Shown in pieces: positions 35,839-46,712 of a stretch of 64,000 nt of DNA. Location: NCBI GenBank assembly GCA_036381495.1, contig DASVCS010000012.1, positions 1-64,000 of the forward strand, given 5' to 3'. The translations under genes and the position numbers were made by a program. A model generated the notes under the pieces. That model was given only the letters and a program-made list of their open reading frames with translations, was not told the origin of the DNA and did no database searches. How positions within the stretch are numbered: the first letter of the stretch is position 1; every line of letters starts with the position of its first letter. The DNA is from DASVCS01 sp036381495. Lineage in GTDB: Bacteria; Gemmatimonadota; Gemmatimonadetes; Longimicrobiales; RSA9.

Positions 35839-35844
35839 ATAATA
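35839..35844 (-). promoter_or_regulatory. -10 element (TATTATTACC type) upstream of rsfS
   Basis: The minus strand reads TATTATTACCG about 30 bases before the rsfS ATG. It shares the ATTACC extension with the rpsF and alaS promoters. A -35 match is not clear. Confidence 0.5.
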
Positions 35845-36068
35845 CGCCTCTCGGGGGAAAGTTCCCCACCGGCTTCCGTCCGGCGCGTCACCGCGCGCCG
35901 GTGTCCGGGCCGTGCATCATCCAGGCCAGTGATGTTGCCGTGCCCGGCGGAACCGCAGCCGTGGCCCCGAGAGTCGGCGCGCCCCGCGCTCGCGGGTCGT
36001 GGCGGCGCACCCCGCCCCGCGGCCGGCCGGCCGACGCGCGATCCGGGTCCGCCGGCCGCCGTTCGACT

Positions 36069-36530
36069 TCACCCCTGCTTGATGACCCAGACCTTGATCT
36101 CCGGCCGGACATCGGCGTGCAACCGGATCGGGACGGCGAAGACGCCCAGCGTCTTGATCGGCTCGTCCAGCTCGATCTGACGCCGGTCCACCTCGAAGTC
36201 CAGACCCTGCTCGTTCAGCCGGTCGGCAATGTCGGCCGTCGTGATCGAGCCGAACAGCTTCGACTCCTCGCCCGCCCGCGCCTCGAAGGTCAGCGAGATG
36301 TCCGCGAGCGCCTTGGCGCGCCGGCGCGCCTCGAGATAGTCGCGACGGGCACGCTCTTCCGCGCGGCGCCGCTCCTCTTCGAGCTGCCGGATGTTCGCCT
36401 CCGTCGCCTCGCGCGCGATGCCGCGCGGCAACAGATAATTGCGCGCGTATCCCGGCCGAACCGTGACGATCTCGCCCGCCTCGCCCAGCGCGGGCACGTC
36501 ATCACGGAGGATCACCTTGACGTTCTTCAT
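36069..36530 (-). CDS. rplI: Ribosomal protein bL9
   Basis: bL9 has 153 residues. The N-terminal rRNA-binding domain (MKNVKVILRDDVPALGEAGEIVTVRPGYARNYLLPRGIA) is followed by a long connecting helix (EEERRRAEERARRDYLEARRR) and a C-terminal domain ending EIKVWVIKQG. The start is fixed by ATG with GGAG six bases upstream; the longer open frame to 36824 overlaps the DUF2232 gene and is not coding. It closes the rpsF-rpsR-DUF2232-rplI cluster. Confidence 0.97.
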   Translation of the reverse strand: MKNVKVILRDDVPALGEAGEIVTVRPGYARNYLLPRGIAREATEANIRQLEEERRRAEERARRDYLEARRRAKALADISLTFEARAGEESKLFGSITTADIADRLNEQGLDFEVDRRQIELDEPIKTLGVFAVPIRLHADVRPEIKVWVIKQG

Positions 36531-36541
36531 GTTCCACTCCA

Positions 36542-37477
36542 TCAGGAGCCGGGGCGCACCGGCGACCGACGCGCCCGAAGGTCTAGCCACGTATCGGTCA
36601 CACCGACCAGTACGCTGGCCGCCATGACCATGGGAAGGAAGAAGAGCGCGACGATTCCGAGCATCGCGCTCCCGAAGCCGGGCGGCCCGAGCACGGCGAG
36701 GACGACCGCAGCGCCACGCAGCGCGTAGAGCGCACCCATGAAGGCGAGCAGATTCGAACCCGCCCGCACCGCGGGATCGCCGAGCGGCAGGACCACGAGC
36801 AGCAGCCCGCCGATCAGGACCCACACCAGCTCATCGCGGAAACGGAACTCGCGGAACGGCGCGAGCGGCCTCTCCTCCCGCACTGTCAGCCGCCGGAAGC
36901 CCCACCACGCGACGCCCAGTCCCGCGAGTGAAGCCAGCGCGAGCAGCGCCGGGTGCAGCAGGATCTGGAGCTCGGCCGCCTCGCGGATGCTCTCGGCCAG
37001 CGCGACGGGCGCCGTCCACCCTTCCGCGGCGGCGGCGGCGCCCCAGCGCGCGGCCAGCTCCGCCGCGGCGCGGTGATACCGTTGCGATGCCAGCCAGTCG
37101 AGGTACGGCCATCCACCAGGGATCGCGACCAGGCAGAGCGCCGCGGTCGCCGCCGTGGCCGCGACCGCGGCCAGTCCCCGCGCCAGGAAGCGCGCCCGTG
37201 GCAGCGCCACGACCGCGATGACGAACCAGGCGCCTGCCACCAGGGCCCAGCCGCGCGACACGAACCAGAGCGTGTCCGCGCCTCGGTCGTAGAGCAACGC
37301 GACCGCGAGCAGGCCGCATCCCAGCGCCGCCAGCCCGGGCCGCCGCGGCGGCACCGCAATGAACAGGAGGGCGAGCGGGACGAGGACGAGGAGCAACGGG
37401 CCCAACAGCGAGAGCGTCGCCGCCACCAACGTCAGTACGGCGACCGCGCCCCATCCCCGCCCGGGCCGTTCCGCCAC
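36542..37477 (-). CDS. DUF2232/YybS-like multi-pass membrane protein
   Basis: The 311-residue protein has about eight hydrophobic segments, starting AVAVLTLVAATLSLLGPLLLVLVPLALLFIAV. A DUF2232 (YybS) protein commonly sits next to rplI in other bacteria, and both topology and location support this assignment. Function is unknown. The start is GTG, close behind the rpsR stop, and the stop is 11 bp before rplI. The order rpsR-DUF2232-rplI is a conserved arrangement. Confidence 0.8.
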   Translation of the reverse strand: MAERPGRGWGAVAVLTLVAATLSLLGPLLLVLVPLALLFIAVPPRRPGLAALGCGLLAVALLYDRGADTLWFVSRGWALVAGAWFVIAVVALPRARFLARGLAAVAATAATAALCLVAIPGGWPYLDWLASQRYHRAAAELAARWGAAAAAEGWTAPVALAESIREAAELQILLHPALLALASLAGLGVAWWGFRRLTVREERPLAPFREFRFRDELVWVLIGGLLLVVLPLGDPAVRAGSNLLAFMGALYALRGAAVVLAVLGPPGFGSAMLGIVALFFLPMVMAASVLVGVTDTWLDLRARRSPVRPGS

Positions 37478-37480
37478 GTG

Positions 37481-37702
37481 CTACCCCGAGTACCCCTTGA
37501 TGAACGGCATGAGCGCCAGGTAGCGCGCGCGCTTGATCGCCGTGCCGATCTGCCGCTGATGCCGCGCGCACATCCCCGTCATCCGACGCGGGAGGATCTT
37601 GCCCTGATCCGTCACGAAGCGCGAGAGCGTCTTCTCATCCTTGTAGTTGACCAGCCGGATCCCCGACTCGCAGAGCGGGCACGTCTTCTGGTGTCGACGC
37701 AT
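37481..37702 (-). CDS. rpsR: Ribosomal protein bS18
   Basis: bS18 has 73 residues with the typical core: CPLCESGIRLVNYKDEKTLSRFVTDQGKILPRRMTG and KRARYLALMPF. The CPLC pair near the N-terminus and Cys45 suggest the zinc-binding form of bS18. It starts two bases after rpsF ends. Confidence 0.97.
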   Translation of the reverse strand: MRRHQKTCPLCESGIRLVNYKDEKTLSRFVTDQGKILPRRMTGMCARHQRQIGTAIKRARYLALMPFIKGYSG

Positions 37703-37704
37703 CG

Positions 37705-38070
37705 CTAATCCTCCTCTTCCTCCTCTTCGTCCCCGTCCTCCCTCGGCTCACGCGTCGCGAGCGACATCGGCGCCGTCGGCTCGCCCGCCCACGACACCAC
37801 CAGGTAACGGAGCACGATCTCATCCAGCTTGAGCCGCCGTTCCAGCTCCGGCAGCACTTCCGGCTCCGCCCGGAACTGCGCGACGACGTACGTCCCGTTG
37901 GCCTGCTTGCGGATCGGGTACGCGAGCGGCCGCCGTCCCCAGTGGTCGACGGCCGTGATCTCACCCCGCCCGTCGGCGGTCAGCAGGCCGTGGTAGCGTT
38001 CGAGGCGTTCCTCTACGGCGGACTCGGCCGCCGTCGAATCGAAGATGTAGACGATCTCGTACTCCCTCAC
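37705..38070 (-). CDS. rpsF: Ribosomal protein bS6
   Basis: bS6 has 121 residues: the ferredoxin-like core from REYEIVYIFDST to VLRYLVVSW, then an acidic tail (DGDEEEEEED). The acidic tail recalls the glutamated C-terminus in some bacteria. The start is GTG with GGAGGG upstream. It is the first gene of the cluster; the ssb gene often found between rpsF and rpsR is missing. Confidence 0.96.
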   Translation of the reverse strand: MREYEIVYIFDSTAAESAVEERLERYHGLLTADGRGEITAVDHWGRRPLAYPIRKQANGTYVVAQFRAEPEVLPELERRLKLDEIVLRYLVVSWAGEPTAPMSLATREPREDGDEEEEEED

Positions 38071-38131
38071 TGCACCCTCCCGTGGTCTGTTCGGCCCCGC
38101 CGGTCGTGGCGGGGCGGGAGCAAAGCATGGT

Positions 38132-38160
38132 AATATACCGGCGTCGACGTGTTTCGTCCA
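38132..38160 (-). promoter_or_regulatory. Promoter of the rpsF operon
   Basis: On the minus strand TGGACG and TATATT are spaced by 17 bases, and the -10 runs on as TATATTACCATGC. The same TATATTACCA sequence is found at alaS. It is about 60 bases upstream of the rpsF GTG. Confidence 0.7.
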
Positions 38161-38175
38161 CCCCGTGCCGCGGCA

Positions 38176-39285
38176 TCAGACGTTGAAGCGGAACAGCATG
38201 ATGTCCCCATCCTGGACCACGTAGTCCTTGCCCTCGCTGCGGACCAGGCCGCGCTCGCGGGCGGCCTTGACGGAGCCGGCGGCGAGGAAGTCCTCCCAGC
38301 CGAGCGTCTCGGCGCGGATGAAGCCGCGTTCGAAGTCCGAGTGGATCTCGCCGGCGGCCTGAGGGGCGCGGGTGCCGCGGCCGATGGTCCAGGCGCGCAC
38401 CTCCTTCTCGCCTGCCGTGAAGTAGCTGATCCGGTCGAGGAGGCGGTAGCCTGCGCGGATCAGGCGGTCGAGGCCGGGCTCGGCGAGTCCGAGGTCGGCC
38501 AGGAAGACGGATCGCTCGGCGGGGTCCAGCTCGATCAGTTCCGCCTCGATCCGGGCCGAGAGCGGGATGATCTCCGACGGCGCGCCGTCGCCGGCGATCG
38601 CCTCGCGCAGCGCCGCCGTGAAGCGATTCTCGCCCCCCGGCAGGTCCGATTCCGCGACGTTGGCGACGTACAGTTCCCGCTTGGCGGTCAGGAGCTGATA
38701 GGTGCGCAGAAGCCGCCTCTCCTCCTCATCGGCCGGCTCGAGCTGCCGTGCCGGACGGCCATCGGAGAGGAGCGCGATCAGTCTGCGCAGCAGCGCCACT
38801 TCCGCCTGCGCCTCCTTGTCGCCGCTGCGCGCGGGCTTCTCGGCGCGCTGCAAGCGCTTCTCGGCCACCTGGAGGTCGGCGAGCACGAGCTCGAGGTTGA
38901 TGATCTCGCGGTCCCGCACCGGGTCGACCGAGCCGAGCACGTGGCTCACATCCGCGTCCTCGAAGCAGCGGACCACCTGCACGATGGCGTCCACCTCCCG
39001 GATGTTCGCCAGGAACTGGTTGCCGAGCCCCTCTCCGCTGGCGGCCCCCTTCACGAGTCCGGCGATGTCGACGAACGTGACGACGGCCGGCGTCGTCACC
39101 CGCGGGCGGACGCGCTCTTCGAGCAGGTCCAGACGTGGATCCGGGACCGCCACCACGCCGACGTTCGGGTCCACCGTGCAGAACGGATAGTTCTCCGCCG
39201 CCGCGCCCGCGCCGGTCAATGCATTGAACAGCGTGGACTTCCCCACATTGGGGAGGCCCACGATCCCCAGCTTCAGATTCGGCAT
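38176..39285 (-). CDS. ychF: YchF/OLA1 family ribosome-associated ATPase
   Basis: The 369-residue protein has the OBG-family P-loop GLPNVGKSTLFNAL, the G3 region FVDIAGLVKGAASGEGLGNQFL and the C-terminal TGS-like domain ending DYVVQDGDIMLFRFNV. YchF prefers ATP over GTP and acts in translation and stress responses. Length is standard. Its promoter (TATATT at 39320-39325) separates it from repeat copy 2. Confidence 0.96.
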   Translation of the reverse strand: MPNLKLGIVGLPNVGKSTLFNALTGAGAAAENYPFCTVDPNVGVVAVPDPRLDLLEERVRPRVTTPAVVTFVDIAGLVKGAASGEGLGNQFLANIREVDAIVQVVRCFEDADVSHVLGSVDPVRDREIINLELVLADLQVAEKRLQRAEKPARSGDKEAQAEVALLRRLIALLSDGRPARQLEPADEEERRLLRTYQLLTAKRELYVANVAESDLPGGENRFTAALREAIAGDGAPSEIIPLSARIEAELIELDPAERSVFLADLGLAEPGLDRLIRAGYRLLDRISYFTAGEKEVRAWTIGRGTRAPQAAGEIHSDFERGFIRAETLGWEDFLAAGSVKAARERGLVRSEGKDYVVQDGDIMLFRFNV

Positions 39286-39319
39286 TCGCCCCTACGTCTC
39301 CCGTGTGCTATACCATGAG

Positions 39320-39325
39320 AATATA
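39320..39325 (-). promoter_or_regulatory. -10 element upstream of ychF
   Basis: The minus strand reads GTTATATTCTCATGG about 35 bases before the ychF ATG. It lies at the downstream edge of repeat copy 2, so the repeat ends just before this promoter. No strong -35 is visible. Confidence 0.5.
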
Positions 39326-39344
39326 ACGGCTTGTGCGGGGCGAA

Positions 39345-39693
39345 ACCACTGCGTCCGGTCCCGCTCCCGCAGGCGCCGATTCCGATGCCGGCAGTTCCCA
39401 TCCCTGCCCGGTCCCCTTCCGTGCGCGTGCGGGTACGCGATCGGCTGTGCGCGGCCGTGCGTGGCCCGCACCCGTTCCCGGGTGCCCCCATCCCGTTCCC
39501 GTAAACGTGGAAACGGAGGCCTCCTTCGGGCGCCCCGCACCCGATCGCGTCGGCGCCGCAGAGGCGCCGTTCCCGTAAACGTAAACGTTCCCGCTCCCGT
39601 TCCCGGCCGTTCCCCGCCCTGCCCGGGCATTCCTCCACCACACCCCCTCCCGGGCACACCCCAGCCCCAGCCCTAGCCCCAGCCCCAGCCCTA
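39345..39693 (-). repeat. Stop-codon-linked GC-rich mosaic repeat, copy 2
   Basis: Read on the minus strand, the element starts at the TAG (39693-39691) that ends the M20 peptidase gene. The hexamer array TAGGGCTGGGGCTGGGGC and onward fills 39693-39659. A TGCCCGGGAGGGGGTGTGG block and TGCCCGGGCA palindrome follow, then GGGAACGGCC units and CGTTTACGTTTACG (39587-39574). The CGGCGCC hairpin (39551-39557 with 39563-39569) and a second ACGTTTACGGGAACGGGA unit come next, then a GGGCCACGCACGG tail. It ends before the ychF promoter. Both flanking genes are co-directional. The array is nearly identical to copy 3. Confidence 0.88.
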
Positions 39694-40887
39694 TCCCACC
39701 GTCACCGCCTGAAGCGCCCGCACGACCCCCGGATACGCCTCGTAGACCTCACGCGCGGCGTCGAGTTCGAGGCGCTCACGGTTCGTGTGCGCGTGCCGCT
39801 CTTCGCCGGGCGCGAAGCCGATGGTCGGGATCCCGTGCTCGCCGCACGTGTGCCCGCCATCGGTGGCGAAGGTCCACGGCCGGACCGCCGGCGTGCGGCC
39901 GGTGGCGCGCGCAACGGCGTCGGCCGCGGCGCGGGCCACGGGATGGTCGGGATCCAGGAGGTAGCCGGGCGTGAACAGCGGGCGTTCGCTCCGGCGGCCC
40001 GTGTACGTCTCCTGGAGCTCGGCCGCGAGGCGGACCTCGAGGGTGAAGCCCTCGGGGATGCGAACGTGCTCCCGAAGGAAGCCCTCGAGGTCGGCGGCCG
40101 CGCGTTCGGCCGTGAGCCCGGGGAGCACGCGCCAGTCCAGGGTGAGGCGGACCAGGTCGGGGATCACGTTGTTGCTCCGCGGCAGCGTCTCGACGCGGGT
40201 CGGCGCGATCGTCGAGCGGCCCAGCACCGGATCCGCCGGGAGGCGGCCGGCGAACGCGCGGATGGCGGGGAGCACGGATTCCAGTACATCGAGCGGGTTG
40301 CGGGCGCGCTCCGGCGCACTGGCGTGTCCGGCCAGGCCGTGCAGGTCGACGAGCAGTTCGGCACGCCCCCGGTGGCCGATGCAGATGTCACCGCCCGTGG
40401 CTTCGCCGAGGATCGCCGCGCCGGGCCGCACGCCCTCGGCTTCGAGGAGATGCGCCATCCCCCACCCACCCCGTTCTTCGAGAACGGTGTGCGCCACGAG
40501 GACGTCGCCGTCGGGGCGTTCGTCCAGGAAACGCGCGGCCGCGTACGTCTGGAGCGCGAGCGGCCCCTTGATGTCCATGGCTCCGCGGCCGTGCAGGAAT
40601 CCACCCTCGAGCACGGCGTCGAAGGGTGGATGCTCCCAGCTCGCCGGGTCGCCCACATCGACCACATCGAGGTGCGAACTGAGCATGACGGCCGGTGCGC
40701 GGCCCCGGCCCTCGACCCGGCCGATGATGTTGCCGGCGGCGTCGGAACGCACCTCGTCGAAGCCGAGTGCTTCGAGCTCGCGCAGGACGCGCGCGGCGAC
40801 GTCGCCTTCCGCGCCCGGTGCGCTGGGGATGCGGATCAGGTCGCGGGCGAACGCGATGGCGCGATCGAACGAGAGGTCACGGTTCAT
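39691..40887 (-). CDS. M20 family metallopeptidase (ArgE/DapE/CPG2-like)
   Basis: The 398-residue enzyme has the M20 motifs: SSHLDVVDV (His72, Asp74), RGAMDIKGP (Asp105) and LEERGG (Glu137, Glu138), with a dimerisation domain in between. These are co-catalytic zinc hydrolases of N-acyl amino acids or peptides; the precise substrate is uncertain. The ATG has an AGGGGG ribosome site. The C-terminus ends TVG with the TAG lying inside repeat copy 2. It is downstream of hppA on the same strand. Confidence 0.88.
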   Translation of the reverse strand: MNRDLSFDRAIAFARDLIRIPSAPGAEGDVAARVLRELEALGFDEVRSDAAGNIIGRVEGRGRAPAVMLSSHLDVVDVGDPASWEHPPFDAVLEGGFLHGRGAMDIKGPLALQTYAAARFLDERPDGDVLVAHTVLEERGGWGMAHLLEAEGVRPGAAILGEATGGDICIGHRGRAELLVDLHGLAGHASAPERARNPLDVLESVLPAIRAFAGRLPADPVLGRSTIAPTRVETLPRSNNVIPDLVRLTLDWRVLPGLTAERAAADLEGFLREHVRIPEGFTLEVRLAAELQETYTGRRSERPLFTPGYLLDPDHPVARAAADAVARATGRTPAVRPWTFATDGGHTCGEHGIPTIGFAPGEERHAHTNRERLELDAAREVYEAYPGVVRALQAVTVG

Positions 40888-40976
40888 TGTCGCCCCCTGT
40901 GTCGGGTCGAGAGAAAGGCCCGGCTGGTCGGCCGGGCCCGTCTCGTACATTCGGGTGGGTCCGCACTCGCGGCCGG

Positions 40977-43115
<2,139 letters not shown>

Positions 43116-43158
43116 GCACGCCTCCGTTCGTGAGGAACTTGATTCTCGATGGTTTGGT

Positions 43159-43725
43159 TCACGATCGATTGAAGCGGTTCATCGCCGCCTCGATGCCTTC
43201 CTCGAGCCAGACGCCCACCGCGGTCACCAGTTCGTCGAGCAGCGACAGGACCCGTTCCTCGTCCTCGGGCGAAAACGGCGCCAGCACCCAATCCGCCAGG
43301 TCCACGCCCGGCGGCGGGCGGCCGACGCCGATCCGCAGTCGCGCATACGCCCGCGTCCGCAGCACCGCCTCGATCGACTTCAGCCCGTTGTGCCCGCCCG
43401 CACTCCCCTGCGGCCGGAACCGGAAACGGCCGACATCCAGCGCGACGTCATCGACGACCACCAGCAGGTCGCGCGAGATGTCGAAGTCTTCCAGATTCCG
43501 CAGCGGCGCCAACGCCACGCCACTGCGGTTCATGTACGTCATCGGCTTGAGGAGCCGCACGGCCTCGGCCCCGACCCGTCCGGCCGCGACGCGGGCCGCG
43601 CCCTCCCGCCGGAACGGCCCGATCCGCCACTCCGCCGCGAGCCGGTCGACCAGCCACCACCCCACGTTGTGACGGGTGGCCTCGTACGCCCCGCCCGGAT
43701 TGCCCAGCCCGCACACCACCTTCAC
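43159..43725 (-). CDS. pth: Peptidyl-tRNA hydrolase
   Basis: Pth releases peptides from stalled peptidyl-tRNA. The 188-residue protein has GLGNPG with Asn9, His19 (TRHNVGWW), LLKPMTYMNRSG, the VVVDDVALDVG aspartate and GGHNGLKS. The start is GTG with GGAGG seven bases upstream. Location after rplY (CTC form) is a common arrangement. Confidence 0.96.
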   Translation of the reverse strand: MKVVCGLGNPGGAYEATRHNVGWWLVDRLAAEWRIGPFRREGAARVAAGRVGAEAVRLLKPMTYMNRSGVALAPLRNLEDFDISRDLLVVVDDVALDVGRFRFRPQGSAGGHNGLKSIEAVLRTRAYARLRIGVGRPPPGVDLADWVLAPFSPEDEERVLSLLDELVTAVGVWLEEGIEAAMNRFNRS

Positions 43726-43767
43726 GGGACGCCTCCCGGCGCCTGACGTCGGAGCGCCCGACGGCCG

Positions 43768-44421
43768 CTACTCCTCTTCCGCGCCTCGTTCGCGGATCAA
43801 TTCGGGCTCGACCTCGCCGCCGACGCCCTCCGGCTCCTCCGGCGCCTCTTCGAGCGCGCGCACCGTCGGCGCCGTCACGCCGCACACCGTGCGCTCGGGG
43901 TCCGTCACGACCTCGACGCCCTCGGGCACGGCGAGATCCCGCACGTGCAGCGAATCACCGATCTCGAGCGCGGAGATGTCCGCCTCGACCGCCTCCGGGA
44001 TCCGGTCGGGCAGGCAGCGCACCTCCACGACGTGGAGCCGCTGGTCCAGCACGCCGCCGGCCCGCACGCCCTCGGCCGTACCGACCAGGTGTATCGGTAC
44101 TTCGACCGCGACCCGCTCGCCCGCGTGGACCTGATAGAAGTCCACGTGGAGCACCTCGGCACGGTACGGATGCGACTGGACCTCGCGAACCAGGACAGGG
44201 ACGGCGCCCTGGCCCTCGACTTCCAGGTTGATGACGGTGTTCTCGACCGAGATCCCGGAGAACAGGCGCTCCATCTCGTGGGCGTCGACCGAGAGCGCGC
44301 GTGTCTCCTCGCCTCGGCCGTACACGACCGCCGGGACCCGGCCGCTCGCGCGCAGCCGCCGGGCGGCACCCTTCCCACGCTCGGCGCGCGGCGCGGCCTT
44401 GAGAGTCGCGTTGTTTGCCAT
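43768..44421 (-). CDS. rplY: Ribosomal protein bL25, CTC (long) form
   Basis: The 217-residue protein has the 5S rRNA-binding L25 domain (1-95, with GRVPAVVYGRGEE and VDFYQV) and the C-terminal TL5/CTC domain with a long acidic tail (EEAPEEPEGVGGEVEPE). From ATG 44421 it has GGAG eight bases upstream; the short frame extension to 44442 is unlikely. It starts a few bases after prs. Confidence 0.95.
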   Translation of the reverse strand: MANNATLKAAPRAERGKGAARRLRASGRVPAVVYGRGEETRALSVDAHEMERLFSGISVENTVINLEVEGQGAVPVLVREVQSHPYRAEVLHVDFYQVHAGERVAVEVPIHLVGTAEGVRAGGVLDQRLHVVEVRCLPDRIPEAVEADISALEIGDSLHVRDLAVPEGVEVVTDPERTVCGVTAPTVRALEEAPEEPEGVGGEVEPELIRERGAEEE

Positions 44422-44434
44422 CCCGTATTCTCCT

Positions 44435-45385
44435 TCAATCAAAGAGTTGGCTGACCGATTCGTTCGAATGCGTGTACCGGATCGCCCGCGCCAGAAGATC
44501 GGCGATCGACAGGATCGTCAGCTTCGGGAACCGCTTCTCGTCCGGGATGTACAGCGTGTTCGTCACGACGACCTCGACGAGCGGCGAGTCCTGAAGCCGC
44601 TCGATGGCGGGTCCCGAAAGCAACGCGTGCGTCGCCGCCGCGTAGATGTCGGTCGCGCCGCGGTCGTGCAACGCGTGGACCACGCTCTCCATCGTCCCCG
44701 CAGTATCGATCATGTCATCCGCGATCAGGCACGCGCGTCCCTCGACCTCGCCGACCACCGTGAGCACCTCGGCCACGTTCGGCGCGGGCCGGCGCTTGTC
44801 GATGATCGCGAACGTCGCGTTCAGGCGCCGGGCGAACCCGCGCGCCATCTTGGCGGCACCCACGTCGGGCGCCACCACGACCAGCTCGCCGAGTCGCTTC
44901 TGGCGGAAGTATCCCGTCAGGACCGGCGCCGCATAGAGGTGGTCCACCGGCACATCGAAGAAGCCCTGGATCTGATGCGTGTGGAAGTCCATCCCGAGCA
45001 CCCGGTCCGCGCCGGCCGCCTGGATCAGGTTCGCCACCAGCTTCGCACCGATCGCGACGCGCGGCTGGTCCTTCCGATCCTGCCGGGCGTACCCGTAGTA
45101 CGGCACGACCACCGTCACACGGGCGGCCGACGCCCGCTTGGCCGCGTCGACGAGGAGGAGCGCCTCGAGAAGGTTGTCCCCCGGCGGCGGCGTCGGCTGG
45201 ATGATGAAGACGTCGCGACCGCGCGCGTTCTGGTTGATCCGCGTGAAGATCTCGCCGTCCGCGAAACGTTTGATGGTGACGTCCCCCAAGGGCAGCCCCA
45301 TGTGCTCCGCGATCTCCTCCGCCAGCGGCCGGTTCGCGGTGCCGGACAGGAGGAGCATGGGTCCGCGGGACTCGTGATCGGGCAT
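44435..45385 (-). CDS. prs: Ribose-phosphate pyrophosphokinase
   Basis: Prs makes PRPP from ribose-5-phosphate and ATP for nucleotide, histidine and tryptophan synthesis. The 316-residue protein has FADGEIFTRINQNARGRDVFIIQPT, VVPYYGYARQDRK, GADRVLGMDFH and the PRPP-binding loop CLIADDMIDTAGT. A start nine codons later is possible, but GGAG lies upstream of the first ATG. prs-rplY-pth is a common bacterial cluster; ispE, often adjacent, is 2 kb away here. Confidence 0.96.
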   Translation of the reverse strand: MPDHESRGPMLLLSGTANRPLAEEIAEHMGLPLGDVTIKRFADGEIFTRINQNARGRDVFIIQPTPPPGDNLLEALLLVDAAKRASAARVTVVVPYYGYARQDRKDQPRVAIGAKLVANLIQAAGADRVLGMDFHTHQIQGFFDVPVDHLYAAPVLTGYFRQKRLGELVVVAPDVGAAKMARGFARRLNATFAIIDKRRPAPNVAEVLTVVGEVEGRACLIADDMIDTAGTMESVVHALHDRGATDIYAAATHALLSGPAIERLQDSPLVEVVVTNTLYIPDEKRFPKLTILSIADLLARAIRYTHSNESVSQLFD

Positions 45386-45545
45386 ACGACGCCGTTAGGT
45401 CTCCTGAGTGATGAGCGACAGCCGCAAAAATTACCGGCGCAAGCGCGGTCGTGTCAACCGCCGCGGCGCGGCCCAGCGGCGAGGGGGCAGGGGATGCGGT
45501 GCGCGCCGGCGGTGTTCGCGCGGACCCGCGAGGCGCACCGGCGCT

Positions 45546-46211
45546 TTACGACGGCTCGCGACGCAGCGGGCGGACCGGCCGCGGCACGCGCGGCGTCGAC
45601 TCGGGCGCCGGCAGATGGATATCGGCCAACCGTGCCATGGTCCGCTGGAACACGGCCTGCGCGCGTCCGCCCGAGAGTCCCAACAGGTCGATGTACTCTT
45701 CGACCGCGCGGCTCAGGGATGTGTAGGGCTCGAGCAGTCCGGCGATCGCGACGGCATTCTCGATGTGCAACAGAATCGTGCGCTCCTCGGCCCGAGCGAT
45801 GGCGAGGCGGACGGTCCGCTCGGTCGCCTCGTGGCGACGATGGCGCTCGCGCACCCGATCGACGATGCCGCGGGGGCGGAGCCGGCGCTCGCCGGCGGCG
45901 GCGGTCCCGCTCTGCGGCGCCTCGGCGCCCGACACGAGCGCGAGCGGCCCCTTCCCTTCCGCGCCCTCGAGCGCGACGAGGACACGGGTCTGGATCGCCA
46001 GGGCCATCGCCTGAGGCACGTCCATCTCGCGCAGGTAGCGGAGCACCGCTTCATCGAAGGGAATACGGCCAGCGAGCAAGTCGGCGAACTCGAGCGCCTG
46101 ACGCGTGTGGGTGTCGAGGAACGATTCCCACGCCACGGCGCGGGCGACCTCGAGACGGTGCCGCACGGCGTCCGGATAGCGTCGAAGCGCATGACGGCCG
46201 GGTTCGTACAT
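45546..46211 (-). CDS. Hypothetical protein, mostly helical
   Basis: From the ATG at 46211 (GGAG six bases upstream) this frame encodes 221 residues. They include a helical region (RHRLEVARAVAWESFLDTHTRQALEFADLL), IPFDEAVLRYLREMDVPQAMALAIQ, and ERHRRHEATERTVRLAIARAEERTILLHIENAVAIA. No signal peptide or transmembrane segment is seen, and I do not recognise the family. It lies between the zinc-ribbon gene and prs on the same strand, inside the 2-kb segment that separates prs from ispE. The longer frame to 46382 adds a low-complexity leader. Confidence 0.65.
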   Translation of the reverse strand: MYEPGRHALRRYPDAVRHRLEVARAVAWESFLDTHTRQALEFADLLAGRIPFDEAVLRYLREMDVPQAMALAIQTRVLVALEGAEGKGPLALVSGAEAPQSGTAAAGERRLRPRGIVDRVRERHRRHEATERTVRLAIARAEERTILLHIENAVAIAGLLEPYTSLSRAVEEYIDLLGLSGGRAQAVFQRTMARLADIHLPAPESTPRVPRPVRPLRREPS

Positions 46212-46418
46212 GGAACACTCCGGCGGCGAGGAATGGGATTTCGATCCCGACCCGTGGCCCGGCGCGGCCCGCCCGACACCGTGCGTTCGGCGGGACTTCA
46301 AACGAGTCCCGCCCGGCGCCGGCGGACCGGTCGCGCACCCGGATTTTCGACCAAATTGTCGCGGGACCACAACCTTCCGCAAGTGCGCGCATCGCCCGGG
46401 CGGGCAGCGCTCACGTGC

Positions 46419-46712
46419 CTACGGCACTCCGCGCGGGCCCGGTAGCGGGACCACTCCGCGACCGTCGCCCCATCCCCGACGACGTGCGGCCGACCGGCGC
46501 CCCGAGAGCGAAACGGCGGAATGCGTGCACATGAATCCGGCACGGACCGTGAGGCCGCACTGCTTGCAATGGCCCGAACCATCCGCGAAGCGCCGCCACT
46601 CGAGCGATTCGCACCGGGGACACGCCTCCGGGGCGCGGGCGGCCGCAACGGCCATCACCACGATCGCGAGGGCACCGGCAGCCAGGCAGGAAGCCAGAGT
46701 GATCGCATACAT
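46419..46712 (-). CDS. Small membrane-anchored zinc-ribbon protein
   Basis: The 97-residue protein starts with an N-terminal hydrophobic helix (ITLASCLAAGALAIVVMAVAA), then a zinc ribbon CPRC...CKQCG (about 31-53) and a basic tail. The ATG has GGGGAGG seven bases upstream, which supports translation. Such anchored ribbons are usually of unknown role. It precedes the hypothetical helical protein on the same strand. Confidence 0.65.
   Translation of the reverse strand: MYAITLASCLAAGALAIVVMAVAAARAPEACPRCESLEWRRFADGSGHCKQCGLTVRAGFMCTHSAVSLSGRRSAARRRGWGDGRGVVPLPGPRGVP

Noticed and set aside
39345..39693. Diversity-generating retroelement variable region at gene ends
   Set aside because: No reverse transcriptase, template repeat or adenine-biased variation is visible; only the position at the stop codon is similar.
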